The notes under the pieces are model-generated. The model made no database searches. It saw nothing but the letters and a program-made list of their open reading frames with translations, and was not told the origin of the DNA. A DNA stretch of 64,000 nt, from contig NZ_WFKM01000007.1 in the NCBI RefSeq assembly GCF_011007365.1, positions 238,480 to 302,479 on the forward strand, written 5' to 3'. This stretch comes from Sphingobacterium sp. xlx-96 (GTDB lineage: Bacteria > Bacteroidota > Bacteroidia > Sphingobacteriales > Sphingobacteriaceae). Both the position numbers and the translations under genes were made by a program. Below, piece by piece: positions 36,643-46,088 of the stretch; within the stretch, counting starts at the first letter, position 1; each line of letters starts with the position of its first letter.

Positions 36643-37650
36643 CTATGTTAATATATCTTTATATTCCGGTAATATGGATGTGAATTTGTTGACAACATCA
36701 GCTAGGCTTTCGGATGAGCTCCCTCCCGAAGCATTCAGATGGCCCCCACCGTTAAAATATTTTCTACAGATCTCATTGCAAGGTATTTCACCAATTGAGC
36801 GTAAAGATAATTTAATTAATTCGGTTCTGTCGATAATTAAAGCAGCCAACCGGATGCCTTTTATGGATAAAGCGTAATTAACCAATCCCTCTGTGTCTCC
36901 TGTGGTGATATCAAATTGAGCAAGATCTTCTTTGCTTATCGCAAAAAGTGCCGTATTGTATTCTGGTATTACCTCGAGACAGTTTAATAAAGCATAGCCC
37001 AGGAACTTCAGCCTTCGCTCTGTTGAACTGTTGTAAATGTGCTCATGAATCTCCCAGTTCCTTGCCCCTGCTTCTATAAGGTTGGCGATAATATGGTGTA
37101 CTGCTGCAGTGGTCGAGCGAAACCGGAACGAACCTGTATCAGTCATGATACCTGCGTACATACATGTCGCCATATCGGCATCGATTTCTTTGCTAGCTCC
37201 TATAACATCGGCTATGAAGGTATAGATGAGCTGTGCCGTGGCTGCAGCAGACGAATCCCAGTAAACTAAAGAAGCAAAGTCTTCTGGATCTAAATGATGA
37301 TCTATCATCCATTTCTGAGCAGGGGAACTAGCAATGAGTGGCTCCAAGATATTGGTGCGGGATAAAGCGCTGTAATCTAGACAGAATACAATCTCAGCCT
37401 CGGACAATAGTTTGCTAGACCTGTCGGACTGTGTAGGATAAATGATTACATCGTCCCGTCCAGGCATCCAATCCAAAAAACTTGGAAAATCAGAAGATAA
37501 GACCACTGAAACATCGTGATTTCGCTTTTTAAGCCAATGGTAAAGTGCTAATGAAGAGCCTAATGCATCTCCATCTGGTTTATGATGTGTTGTAATTACA
37601 ATACGTCTAGGCTCGGTCAGTAACGCTAAATTATCTTCTCCTCGTAACAT
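36643..37650 (-). CDS. nrnA: DHH-family bifunctional oligoribonuclease/PAP phosphatase NrnA
   Basis: About 335 residues from the ATG at 37650; a TTG at 37677 is possible but less likely. The DHH phosphoesterase motifs are THHKPDGDALGSS near residue 20, DYSALSR, the eponymous MIDHHLDPEDFA near residue 105, and MTDTGSFRF. The C-terminal DHHA1 domain ends with YFNGGGHLNASGGSS. It degrades short oligoribonucleotides and pAp. It lies 48 nt downstream of the large membrane-anchored gene. Confidence 0.92.
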   Translation of the reverse strand: MLRGEDNLALLTEPRRIVITTHHKPDGDALGSSLALYHWLKKRNHDVSVVLSSDFPSFLDWMPGRDDVIIYPTQSDRSSKLLSEAEIVFCLDYSALSRTNILEPLIASSPAQKWMIDHHLDPEDFASLVYWDSSAAATAQLIYTFIADVIGASKEIDADMATCMYAGIMTDTGSFRFRSTTAAVHHIIANLIEAGARNWEIHEHIYNSSTERRLKFLGYALLNCLEVIPEYNTALFAISKEDLAQFDITTGDTEGLVNYALSIKGIRLAALIIDRTELIKLSLRSIGEIPCNEICRKYFNGGGHLNASGGSSSESLADVVNKFTSILPEYKDILT

Positions 37651-37698
37651 AAAAAATATAAGATTACAAACGTACAAATTATTCGGGTGGCAAGAAAA

Positions 37699-40314
37699 TT
37701 ATTTTTGATGTCTAAAAGCATACAACTTGTGATCCCGACGCATACATAACAGATAGGTATCGCCATTGTAATTTATCCGCCCATAATGAAATAACGGTTG
37801 TCCCTCAACAGGAAATCCATCCTGTAAAGCACCATCTTCTTTGAATAGATAAAGTAAATTTGTCGCTTTTGAGGCTATACCTATTTGTAAGTTACTGCTA
37901 TTGGGAGTTTGGAAATATTGTGGACGATCATTGATTTCCTTGGTAAAGTTATATTCAAATAGTACGCGGGTAGTATCGGCAATTTCGTACACGCGGAGCA
38001 GCGAATTGTTGATAGAAACCAATAATGCTACATGGGGTGATGAGTTTATATGCACAAAGTCGCCAAAATTTACGCCTCCTGCATTGCCCGAAGCGAATGA
38101 TGTAGACGCACCTTCGAAGGGAATACGGTACAGGTATCCCGCAGTATCTGTTGCAAGAAATTCACCGGGCTGTACATTTCCTTTTAAGACACCGATAGGG
38201 TTCTTAAGCTGTATATTGGGTTTTATAGTTAAGTCACGTACTTTTTGTCCGTTTTGACCTAATCCATATATTTTGCCAGAACTAGTACCTATAGCAAGTT
38301 GATTGCCGGTAACGAGGATCGGGCCTAGGAGGTTTCCTTCGGCTTCGAAAGTTTGCCAGTTACTTACCGGTGTTCCATCCAAGTTAAACGCATAGACTTT
38401 TTTTCGTGTCGGGATTGCAATTACTTTTTGGCCTTGAAGTGTAACCACAGTAGGCTGCGAGATGGGTTCGTCTGGTATGCCGATTGAAAATCCTTTTAAG
38501 GTCTGCCCGTTGGTGTCAAAACGATAAAGTCTATTGCGGTCCGTGACCAGTAATAGGCTGCGGTCTTCCAGTTGCTGAATATCCCCAACGACTCTACCGG
38601 CAAATACCGTAGACCATAGTTGTTGACCCTTCGGACTGATGGCGTGCATGGTGTGATCAAGCTCTTGGATGAGTATAAACTGACTCGTATCAGACTGTTC
38701 AAAGACGTACGGCTTTGTTATTGCTTTGTTTTCGAAAGCATAAGTCCATTCAGGGGTTGAACCTAAGGCTGTTTTACTTTTAAATATAGCGTAGAGCTGC
38801 GAGATGAATTTTCCAGAGTTGCCAGACAGCTGGACCGACCAGGAATAGAAATCCTGAAAGCCAAAGTTTTCCTTGTCCTTAAAATTATTCTGGAAAGGTG
38901 GATTAAGCGAATTTAAGATCTTGGTATTGGCATTTTTTGTGTGGACAAAGAGCGTGACGTTCGCTTCATTGCCCTGTAGCTTTTCAAAATTTTTAAAGCC
39001 TAATGTTCCTGTTAAAAAATCACGCTGTTCAAAAGCGTTGCGATAGTCTTTCAATGTCCTGCTGCTATTTGCTAGGATAAGGACATCATTTACTTTTGTT
39101 AAATATGGACGCGGAAATTCTTGGAACAGATCGCCATATTGACGATATAGTAGCCCCGAAGATTTGAATCGATAAATTGAGTCTTCCAGATTTTCTAAAA
39201 ACTTGCCTTCCAATGTAGACCAGGTATTTTTATCCTTGAGCGTAATAAACCCTAGTAAATTACTCCCTGTTGTTTCTGCCAAGGCAATATCATTGCCCAA
39301 TAGGGTGGTAAGTTGCTCCTGTACACCTGTTGTATCTATTTCTTCAGCAATTTTTTCCTTCCTTCTTTTAAAAAGATCTTTTAGGTCTCGCTGGAACCTA
39401 GAACGATCGCTGATGCTGAACTCCATATATACAGCGGTATTGGAGGGGAAATAAGTATAGAGGTGCTGTGAAGTTTTTTCTTGATTTTTAAACAGGGAAA
39501 CATAATTTTCCGAATATTGATCCAGTTCACTTTCTCCGGTAAGCATGAGTGCGTCTTGCTTGAAATTTATATTCCACACCGACTGGCCTTGCATGTTTTT
39601 GAAGAAGTCCAAAAAGGTGCCAGTGTTTTTGCGTTGGTACAAATTCACGATGCTGTCGTATTGTTGGTGTGGGAAGTAAACGCTCAAGGCCGTATTTCTA
39701 GAATCTCCCTTTAAGAAGAAATCGATTTGGTCATCGGGTAGGTGTTTGCTGTGCTTGTCCAGGATTTTGGTCAAGAGGTGCATAGATTTTGATGCAAAGA
39801 AAACATTGTTGTAATAAATTGAATAAAGAGAAGAGTCCTTACTGCCGTATTGCAACTGGTATATTTTGTGATCTAAGGTATCTGTCGTGCTAATTTTGTA
39901 CTGTTTGTTCAATTCATTGAGTATTGCCGGAAATTCTGTTTGCGTGATTGCCGTAGAGGTCGGTATAGTCAATATTGTTTCGATCTGTTTGTCCTGCGGA
40001 TGGAATGATATATAGACTTCGGAATCGTCAACAAATTTTTTAAGAGCTTCGCTGCGGAGTAGCTTGGTCTTGAATTGGCTCATCACCTCGAACTCTTGAT
40101 GGCCGAGCATGGCCTCAAAAACTTCAAAATCTTTAAAGATATTATCGGACAATTCATTGTTGCTAATAGCAGTGATAAGAAGCGTGTTGTCTGGAAGATA
40201 GCGTAACGGTTTTGCGGCGCGATTATGTTCGCCATCGAGGTTGCGGAAATAATATAAAGTGGCAGCTACGACAGCTACAAACAGAACAACCGAAAGGATA
40301 ATCGTATTTCGCAT
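37699..40314 (-). CDS. Large membrane-anchored protein, beta-propeller-like C-terminal part
   Basis: 871 residues with one N-terminal membrane helix (about 4-23), the rest probably periplasmic. The N-terminal half (to about 540) is of the kind annotated as DUF3352-like or hypothetical; I cannot assign it firmly. The C-terminal 300 residues show repeated units such as GQKVIAIPTRKKVYAFNLDG and GNQLAIGTSSGKIYGLGQNG, like PQQ-type propeller blades. No enzymatic motif was seen. The same-strand NrnA gene follows after 48 nt. Confidence 0.7.
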   Translation of the reverse strand: MRNTIILSVVLFVAVVAATLYYFRNLDGEHNRAAKPLRYLPDNTLLITAISNNELSDNIFKDFEVFEAMLGHQEFEVMSQFKTKLLRSEALKKFVDDSEVYISFHPQDKQIETILTIPTSTAITQTEFPAILNELNKQYKISTTDTLDHKIYQLQYGSKDSSLYSIYYNNVFFASKSMHLLTKILDKHSKHLPDDQIDFFLKGDSRNTALSVYFPHQQYDSIVNLYQRKNTGTFLDFFKNMQGQSVWNINFKQDALMLTGESELDQYSENYVSLFKNQEKTSQHLYTYFPSNTAVYMEFSISDRSRFQRDLKDLFKRRKEKIAEEIDTTGVQEQLTTLLGNDIALAETTGSNLLGFITLKDKNTWSTLEGKFLENLEDSIYRFKSSGLLYRQYGDLFQEFPRPYLTKVNDVLILANSSRTLKDYRNAFEQRDFLTGTLGFKNFEKLQGNEANVTLFVHTKNANTKILNSLNPPFQNNFKDKENFGFQDFYSWSVQLSGNSGKFISQLYAIFKSKTALGSTPEWTYAFENKAITKPYVFEQSDTSQFILIQELDHTMHAISPKGQQLWSTVFAGRVVGDIQQLEDRSLLLVTDRNRLYRFDTNGQTLKGFSIGIPDEPISQPTVVTLQGQKVIAIPTRKKVYAFNLDGTPVSNWQTFEAEGNLLGPILVTGNQLAIGTSSGKIYGLGQNGQKVRDLTIKPNIQLKNPIGVLKGNVQPGEFLATDTAGYLYRIPFEGASTSFASGNAGGVNFGDFVHINSSPHVALLVSINNSLLRVYEIADTTRVLFEYNFTKEINDRPQYFQTPNSSNLQIGIASKATNLLYLFKEDGALQDGFPVEGQPLFHYGRINYNGDTYLLCMRRDHKLYAFRHQK

Positions 40315-40448
40315 AATGCAAACCTACTTATTTCACTTCTATTTCGTTAATAACGTAACAAAAACTTTTCATGATCTTTTGTTTCTAGGGGATATTTTAT
40401 ACATTTATAAACAATAATTCAACATAAGTGGTTTCTGAATAAAAATAC

Positions 40449-40838
40449 ATGAATAAGCAAATAATTTTGACTGCTTCTTTTTTTGGTTTGATAGCCGTGG
40501 TTTTAGGAGCATTCGGCGCACATGGTCTTGAAGGAAAAATTAGTGATTATCACTTAGATACATGGAAGACCGCAAATCAATATCATTTCTATCATGTCTT
40601 TGCATTATTATTCCTCTCCACTTTTTCGAGGGCTAAGAGCCAGTCTATACGTGTCTCCTATATCGCGTTTACGATAGGTATCCTTTTGTTCTCAGGATCA
40701 CTATATTTACTGAGTGTTCGCTCTTTATTGGGTATCGAGGGAGCCTCTTTATTAGGTCCAGTTACCCCATTGGGTGGACTTTGCTTTATGGTCGGTTGGG
40801 TGGGGCTATTTGTGGCCGCTGTAAAAAACAGAGCTTAA
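40449..40838 (+). CDS. DUF423-family membrane protein
   Basis: 129 residues with four membrane helices. The family signature is clear: GAFGAHGLEGK near residue 20, ANQYHFYHVFALLF near 42, and GPVTPLGGLCFMVGW near 107. DUF423 proteins (YgdD-like) are widespread small inner-membrane proteins without known function. It stands alone ahead of priA. Confidence 0.92.
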   Translation: MNKQIILTASFFGLIAVVLGAFGAHGLEGKISDYHLDTWKTANQYHFYHVFALLFLSTFSRAKSQSIRVSYIAFTIGILLFSGSLYLLSVRSLLGIEGASLLGPVTPLGGLCFMVGWVGLFVAAVKNRA

Positions 40839-40958
40839 CTGTAATTTATATATCCGCTATCACGTTGTTTTCTAGGATAGAGGCGAGATCGATAAATTGT
40901 TATGCTATGAGACGCAATTATCATTGCTTATAAAAGGCAATTTATCTAAGTTTGTTAG

Positions 40959-43436
40959 ATGCATAATCCTGATTTATTTGCCGAACGTAAAACACTTTTT
41001 ATCGAAGTGGTATTGCCGCTATCGATTGCCAAGACCTATACCTATAGAGTCCCTTTCGAATGGAATGAAAAGATAAGGGTGGGGGTGCGTGTCATCGTTC
41101 AGTTTGGTAAGAATAAAGTGTATTCTGCAATTGTAAAAACAGTATCCACAGAAGCGCCTCAAAAGTACGAAGCCAAGTACATTATGGATGTGGTTGATGA
41201 TACTGCAATCGTGGATAAGGGGCAGTTGGCCTTGTGGGAATGGATGTCCGATTACTATATGTGTCAGCTCGGTGAGGTGCTGCAGGCGGCTTTGCCTGCA
41301 GCGCTTAAAATGGCCTCCGAAACAAAAATTATAGCTTCTGAAAATCCCGAACTGGATCGTACAACCCTTTCTGATAAAGCTTACTTGGTTCTTGAGGCTC
41401 TAGATGTCGCAGGTGAACTGCGGGTGGCAGATGTAACCAAGATATTGGGACAAAAATCTGTCTTTCCGCTATTGAGATCTCTTTTTGAGAAGGGATTTAT
41501 TCAAATTTCAGAGGAGATTAAAGAACGATATAAACCGAAGACAAAGTCTTTCTTACACCTGGCTTCCATCTATAATGATAATGAAGGAAAGCGATTGTTG
41601 TTGGATAGCCTCAATAGGGCACCAAAGCAACAAGATGCTGTGCTCGGGTACCTACAATTGACAAAGACCAAAGAAGATATCAGTCGGCAAGATGTCATAG
41701 AGGTGTCCGCCTGTGGTGCGGGGGCAATAACGGCGTTGATTGATAAGGGGGTGTTTGAGGCTCATGAAAAAGTGATTAGTCGGTTTGAAGGAACCGATTT
41801 CTTGATGACCAAGGAGTTTGCTTTTAGCAAACTGCAGCAGGGAGCTTTTGATGAAATTAATACGAACTTTCAGGAAAAAGATGTGGTGCTGCTACATGGC
41901 GTCACCGCCTCTGGTAAGACACAGATTTATATTCGGCTAATTGAGCAGGTGCTCGCTACGGGTAGGAATGCATTATACCTCTTGCCTGAAATTGCGCTTA
42001 CCGCGCAGATTACTGAGCGTCTTCGTCTTCACTTTGGTAATCAATTGGGTGTTTATCACTCCAAATTTAACGATAATGAACGGGCCGAAGTATGGCATAA
42101 GGTCTTGAAAAACGAATTTAGAGTTATCATTGGAGCTCGGTCTTCTGTTTTTCTTCCTTTTCAAGAGCTTGGCCTTATAATCGTCGATGAGGAACATGAA
42201 AATTCCTACAAGCAGTTTGATCCGGCGCCTCGCTATCACGCACGTGACACGGCTATATATCTAGCACACTTGCACCAAGCAAAGGTACTATTGGGATCGG
42301 CAACCCCATCTGTGGAAAGTTACTATAATGCAAAGGCCGGTAAATATGGGTTGGTGCAGTTATTAAAGCGTTTCGGTGAGGCACAATTGCCAGAAATAGA
42401 AATTGTCGATATTCCGGAAGAAAGTCGGAAGAATAAGATGCATTCTTATTTTAGTGAAACGTTACTAAATGGGATTAAGGAGGCTGTGGCACGTAAAGAA
42501 CAGGTTATTCTTTTCCAAAATCGCCGTGGACATACCCCTTTCGTGCAATGTAATACCTGTGGATATGTGGCCAAATGTGTTAATTGTGATGTGAGTCTTA
42601 CCTATCATAAGACATCCCACCTGCTCCACTGTCACTATTGTGGACATTCTGAAGCCCCTATAAATGTCTGTCCGGCCTGTGGGATGCCGCATATGGAAAG
42701 CAAAGGATTTGGGACGGAAAGGGTAGAGGAAGAACTGGAAATCTTAATGCCGGATTTACGTATCGGGCGCTTAGATTTGGATTCGACGCGAGGGAAGCAT
42801 GGTTTTGATAAGATTATCACCGCATTTGACGAACATGAATATGATGTGTTGATCGGTACGCAGATGGTCGCAAAAGGATTGGATTTTGGTCGGGTGAGCC
42901 TTATTGGTATTATCAATGCAGATACGATTATTAACTTTCCGGATTTTAGAGCATATGAACGATCTTTTTCGTTGTTTTCGCAGGTAGCAGGCCGAGCAGG
43001 ACGGAGAGATGCAATAGGTAAAGTGGTGATTCAGACCTATACGCCAAATCATCGTGTCATCGAACAAGTGGTGCAACATGATTATGAGGGGATGTTTATG
43101 AAGGAGGTGACCGAGCGTAAGAATTTTTATTATCCCCCTTTTTATAGACTTATCCGATTGGATGTAAAACATCCGGACCAACAGCAAACGCTTGACTCAG
43201 CACAGAAGTTAGCGAGCTTGTTGCGATTCTCACTCGGAAATAGAGTGTTAGGGCCGGAGCCTCCCCTGGTAGCTAGAGTCCGTAATAACTATATACAGAC
43301 GATCACTTTAAAAATCGAACGAGGTAATGTCAGTATCGCGAAGGTGAAGGAGTTGGTACGCACAGCAATCCTTTCTTTTGAATTGGACAAGCTGAATGCA
43401 GGCGTACGTATACAGATTGATGTAGATCCGTATTAG
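40959..43436 (+). CDS. priA: Primosomal protein N' (replication restart helicase)
   Basis: 825 residues. The N-terminal 3'-DNA-binding domain is followed by the helicase: Walker A GVTASGKTQIYI near residue 318, Walker B DEEHE near 408, GSATPS near 445, and RAGRRD in motif VI. Between the lobes lies the zinc-binding region CNTCGYVAKCVNCD and CHYCGH-CPACG. PriA reloads the replisome at stalled forks. All helicase residues appear intact. Confidence 0.97.
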   Translation: MHNPDLFAERKTLFIEVVLPLSIAKTYTYRVPFEWNEKIRVGVRVIVQFGKNKVYSAIVKTVSTEAPQKYEAKYIMDVVDDTAIVDKGQLALWEWMSDYYMCQLGEVLQAALPAALKMASETKIIASENPELDRTTLSDKAYLVLEALDVAGELRVADVTKILGQKSVFPLLRSLFEKGFIQISEEIKERYKPKTKSFLHLASIYNDNEGKRLLLDSLNRAPKQQDAVLGYLQLTKTKEDISRQDVIEVSACGAGAITALIDKGVFEAHEKVISRFEGTDFLMTKEFAFSKLQQGAFDEINTNFQEKDVVLLHGVTASGKTQIYIRLIEQVLATGRNALYLLPEIALTAQITERLRLHFGNQLGVYHSKFNDNERAEVWHKVLKNEFRVIIGARSSVFLPFQELGLIIVDEEHENSYKQFDPAPRYHARDTAIYLAHLHQAKVLLGSATPSVESYYNAKAGKYGLVQLLKRFGEAQLPEIEIVDIPEESRKNKMHSYFSETLLNGIKEAVARKEQVILFQNRRGHTPFVQCNTCGYVAKCVNCDVSLTYHKTSHLLHCHYCGHSEAPINVCPACGMPHMESKGFGTERVEEELEILMPDLRIGRLDLDSTRGKHGFDKIITAFDEHEYDVLIGTQMVAKGLDFGRVSLIGIINADTIINFPDFRAYERSFSLFSQVAGRAGRRDAIGKVVIQTYTPNHRVIEQVVQHDYEGMFMKEVTERKNFYYPPFYRLIRLDVKHPDQQQTLDSAQKLASLLRFSLGNRVLGPEPPLVARVRNNYIQTITLKIERGNVSIAKVKELVRTAILSFELDKLNAGVRIQIDVDPY

Positions 43437-43519
43437 CGAATTCTTAAGAGGTCAAAGGCTTCTTAATAACGTCACCTCGCCCTTGTGGAGAGCTCTATGA
43501 ACTGTATAGGATTAAATAA

Positions 43520-44362
43520 TTACAATTTTATTTTAGACACTTTAAATGGTTTTCTCACTGCTTTGTGGGCGGCCTCTTTTGCGATTTTACTTTGATCAGC
43601 GGTTACTTTTTCCGGTTTATAACTCGTGTCACGCACGTCTTTTCCAAACAACATTTCATACCAAGTACAAGCAGCAGTAAACCTTCCATAATCTAACTGT
43701 AGATGGTAGCCATCGCGTGTATATTTGTCGCCTATAGTTGATGTGCGTGCATTTTGTATAGCAGTGCCTGAAGGTACAATAAAGGTAAATGTTTTCGATT
43801 TCTTGATACGTTTAGTCGCACTAGTTATAGCTTCGTACATGGCCTGTTGGCTTCTGTTGTAGTTGGCAAAGCCCTTGTGGTCCGAATCGTGTTGATAGGC
43901 CCAGGTTTGGTGGTAGATCAACTTCGTTTTTTCTGCTTTCAATCCGTTCACGTAAGAAACCAAGGCAGGTAGACTGTTCATAATGATGTCGTATTTGCCC
44001 GAGGTAGGACTAGCTTGCTGTAGACTGATGTAATCCCAGTCCTCGTCTTTTATAGCCTGCGATATACTTGTGTTTTTGGTGGAAGATTTGGTTCCATCGA
44101 GATTGGTCTTTCTATAACTGTAACTGGCTTTGTCGGCAGTCGCATTATTGACATGTAATTCTAAAGAAGCTCCACCTATATAGAGATTACCAATTACCAT
44201 TTTTTTGTTGCTGGATTTTGCGAGGTCATAAAGGTAGTTTTCTATTGCATCTTCAGAAAAACTATTGCCAATGGCCAATATTTTCAGCGTATCTAAATGC
44301 TGTCCAAATGAAATTTGAGTAAATAACAGTAAAGAGACTAGGGTTAGGGTGATTTTATGCAT
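43520..44362 (-). CDS. DUF4886-family secreted protein (SGNH-hydrolase-like)
   Basis: 280 residues, signal peptide residues 1-20 (ends QISFGQHLD). The GNSFSEDAIEN motif near residue 31 is the SGNH nucleophile block. The C-terminal KYTRDGYHLQLDYGR near residue 230 supplies the Asp and His of the triad. DUF4886 proteins in Bacteroidota are thought to be carbohydrate esterase-like hydrolases. It starts 7 nt after the beta-lactamase gene, so both are probably co-transcribed. Confidence 0.85.
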   Translation of the reverse strand: MHKITLTLVSLLLFTQISFGQHLDTLKILAIGNSFSEDAIENYLYDLAKSSNKKMVIGNLYIGGASLELHVNNATADKASYSYRKTNLDGTKSSTKNTSISQAIKDEDWDYISLQQASPTSGKYDIIMNSLPALVSYVNGLKAEKTKLIYHQTWAYQHDSDHKGFANYNRSQQAMYEAITSATKRIKKSKTFTFIVPSGTAIQNARTSTIGDKYTRDGYHLQLDYGRFTAACTWYEMLFGKDVRDTSYKPEKVTADQSKIAKEAAHKAVRKPFKVSKIKL

Positions 44363-44369
44363 AATATTA

Positions 44370-45185
44370 TTATAGTAGTTTCATAAGTTTAAATGTATCA
44401 TAAATAGCCTGCTTTCGCCCCTCAGTAAACTTTTCCATATTGTTCGGGTCTTTGGGGATTGCATTTAGTGCAAAGTAATATATTTTGTTGTCTTTTTCGA
44501 GGAATCCCACAAACCAGCCGTTATTGTCTTTCTCGTTGTAAGACCAGCCCGTTTTGCCCGATAGTTTGTAGATATTATTTTCTTCAATGGTAAAGATCTT
44601 TAGCATCGACTCTCTCGTGGAGTTGAGAATGGGGAGTTTTTTTAAGATAAATCGTTCTAGAAAATTGATCTGGTCAAAACTGGATATGCGGGAGTTACCT
44701 TTGAGCCAGAAAGAATCGATATTTTCTGCTGTAACGTCCATATTGTTATAATGGAGTTTATTGAGGTATGTCTTCATTTGCGTGGTGCCGATCTTTCTTG
44801 CTATTTCTTGAAAACAAGGAACGCAGGATGCCTGAAAAGCTTCACGTAAAGTCAGATCTCTTTCCCAACTGTCAAAATCTCGCTGTTTGCCATCCCACCT
44901 AAGTATTGAAGTATCGCTTTTTATTATGGAAGTCTCTAAAGCAATGATAGCATTTGGAATCTTAAAAGTAGAAGCTGGTAGAAACCCTCGGTTGGCCCAT
45001 TCAAAATCGTTCGAATAGTAATCTTTTTGTTGAGGATTGTAGATGAGTATACTCCCGGTCAGATCATAACTGTTTAAGATAGAGTCAAAGGAGGCTTTAT
45101 AGTCATTGTTATAATTGGCGTCACCCGATTGAGAGTTGCATGAGATACCTAAGATTAAGAGCGAAAGAAGAAAGAGTCTGTACAT
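44370..45185 (-). CDS. Class D beta-lactamase, predicted lipoprotein
   Basis: About 271 residues from the ATG at 45185; the frame is open to 45278, but the ATG gives a proper lipoprotein signal with lipobox LGISC (Cys16). The OXA-type motifs are PASTFKIPNA (nucleophile Ser72, Lys75), QASCVPCFQEIARKIG (SxV at 120-122), a YGN-like LHYNN, and the KTG triad in LSGKTGWS. It hydrolyses penicillins and possibly other beta-lactams. It is related to OXA-type enzymes of Bacteroidota; spectrum cannot be read. Operon with the DUF4886 gene. Confidence 0.9.
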   Translation of the reverse strand: MYRLFLLSLLILGISCNSQSGDANYNNDYKASFDSILNSYDLTGSILIYNPQQKDYYSNDFEWANRGFLPASTFKIPNAIIALETSIIKSDTSILRWDGKQRDFDSWERDLTLREAFQASCVPCFQEIARKIGTTQMKTYLNKLHYNNMDVTAENIDSFWLKGNSRISSFDQINFLERFILKKLPILNSTRESMLKIFTIEENNIYKLSGKTGWSYNEKDNNGWFVGFLEKDNKIYYFALNAIPKDPNNMEKFTEGRKQAIYDTFKLMKLL

Positions 45186-45329
45186 TCTTTTGTGTTTTTG
45201 AAAGCAGGAAGATACGCAACTTAAATAAAATAATCCTACGGTAGCCTGTTTTTTTACAAAGATGCTGACCTCAAACATTTTGTATTTATTCCTTAAAATA
45301 TCCGTTAATTAGGGTATTTTTGAAGAATA

Positions 45330-45986
45330 ATGGCATATAAGTTCGTAGATAATTACAGGGAAAAGGGGGCGAGAAATAAACTCGTAAAGCATCTTGAAAG
45401 TAGAGGGATTCAAGATAAAAAGGTGCTGGAGGCCATTGGAAAGGTGCCTAGACATTTTTTCTTTGACGAGACTTTCTGGAACCAAGCCTACAAAGATATC
45501 GCTTTTCCGATAGGGGATGGGCAGACAATCTCCCAACCTTATACTGTGGCTTATCAATCCGAGCTACTCCACGTCAAAAAGGGGGATAAAATATTAGAAA
45601 TAGGCACAGGGTCGGGGTATCAGACTTGTATCCTGTTGGAGCTTGGCGCAGTTGTGTTTACGATAGAACGTCAGGAAAGTTTGTACAACAGAACGATTCA
45701 GGTTCTTCCTTATATGGGATATAAGCCTAGTTTTTTCCTCGGTGACGGTTCCAAAGGCATCCCGCAACATGCGCCGTATGATAAAATCATTGTTACGGCA
45801 GGAGCTCCATTTGTGCCGGAAGTGATGTTGCAGCAACTTAAGTTAGGCGGCCTTTTGGTGATACCGGTTGGAGACGAGAAAACTCAGAAAATGGTAACCA
45901 TACTTCGGGTCGGTGAAAACGACTTCGAACGCATTGAATTAGATACTTTTAGATTTGTTCCTCTGGTGGGGGACAAAGCCTGGTAA
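45330..45986 (+). CDS. pcm: Protein-L-isoaspartate O-methyltransferase
   Basis: 218 residues. It repairs isoaspartyl residues by SAM-dependent methylation. The family block IGDGQTISQPYTVAYQSELL near residue 52, the SAM motif LEIGTGSGYQTCIL near residue 79, and DGSKGIPQHAPYDKIIVTAGAP near 132 are all present. Usual length, ATG start. It is followed after 100 nt by the MutS-like gene. Confidence 0.96.
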   Translation: MAYKFVDNYREKGARNKLVKHLESRGIQDKKVLEAIGKVPRHFFFDETFWNQAYKDIAFPIGDGQTISQPYTVAYQSELLHVKKGDKILEIGTGSGYQTCILLELGAVVFTIERQESLYNRTIQVLPYMGYKPSFFLGDGSKGIPQHAPYDKIIVTAGAPFVPEVMLQQLKLGGLLVIPVGDEKTQKMVTILRVGENDFERIELDTFRFVPLVGDKAW

Positions 45987-45996
45987 AAGCAATTAA

Positions 45997-46061
45997 ATAT
46001 GAAATATCCATATAGCACATGCTGCACAAACAAGAATGAAAATACTTTGGATATTCCATAT
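45997..46061 (+). repeat. Intergenic inverted-repeat element, copy B
   Basis: ATATGAAATATCCA (45997-46010) is an inverted repeat of TGGATATTCCATAT (46048-46061), with one mismatch, around 37 nt. It aligns with copy A at 23132-23214. It fills most of the gap between pcm and the MutS-like gene and ends 27 nt before the start codon at 46089. Confidence 0.6.
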
Positions 46062-46088
46062 GACCATTGAAAATCAAATTGTATACAT

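Noticed and set aside
42771..43187. 138-codon open frame antisense to priA
   Set aside because: It lies wholly within the conserved helicase domain of priA on the other strand; composition fits a shadow frame.
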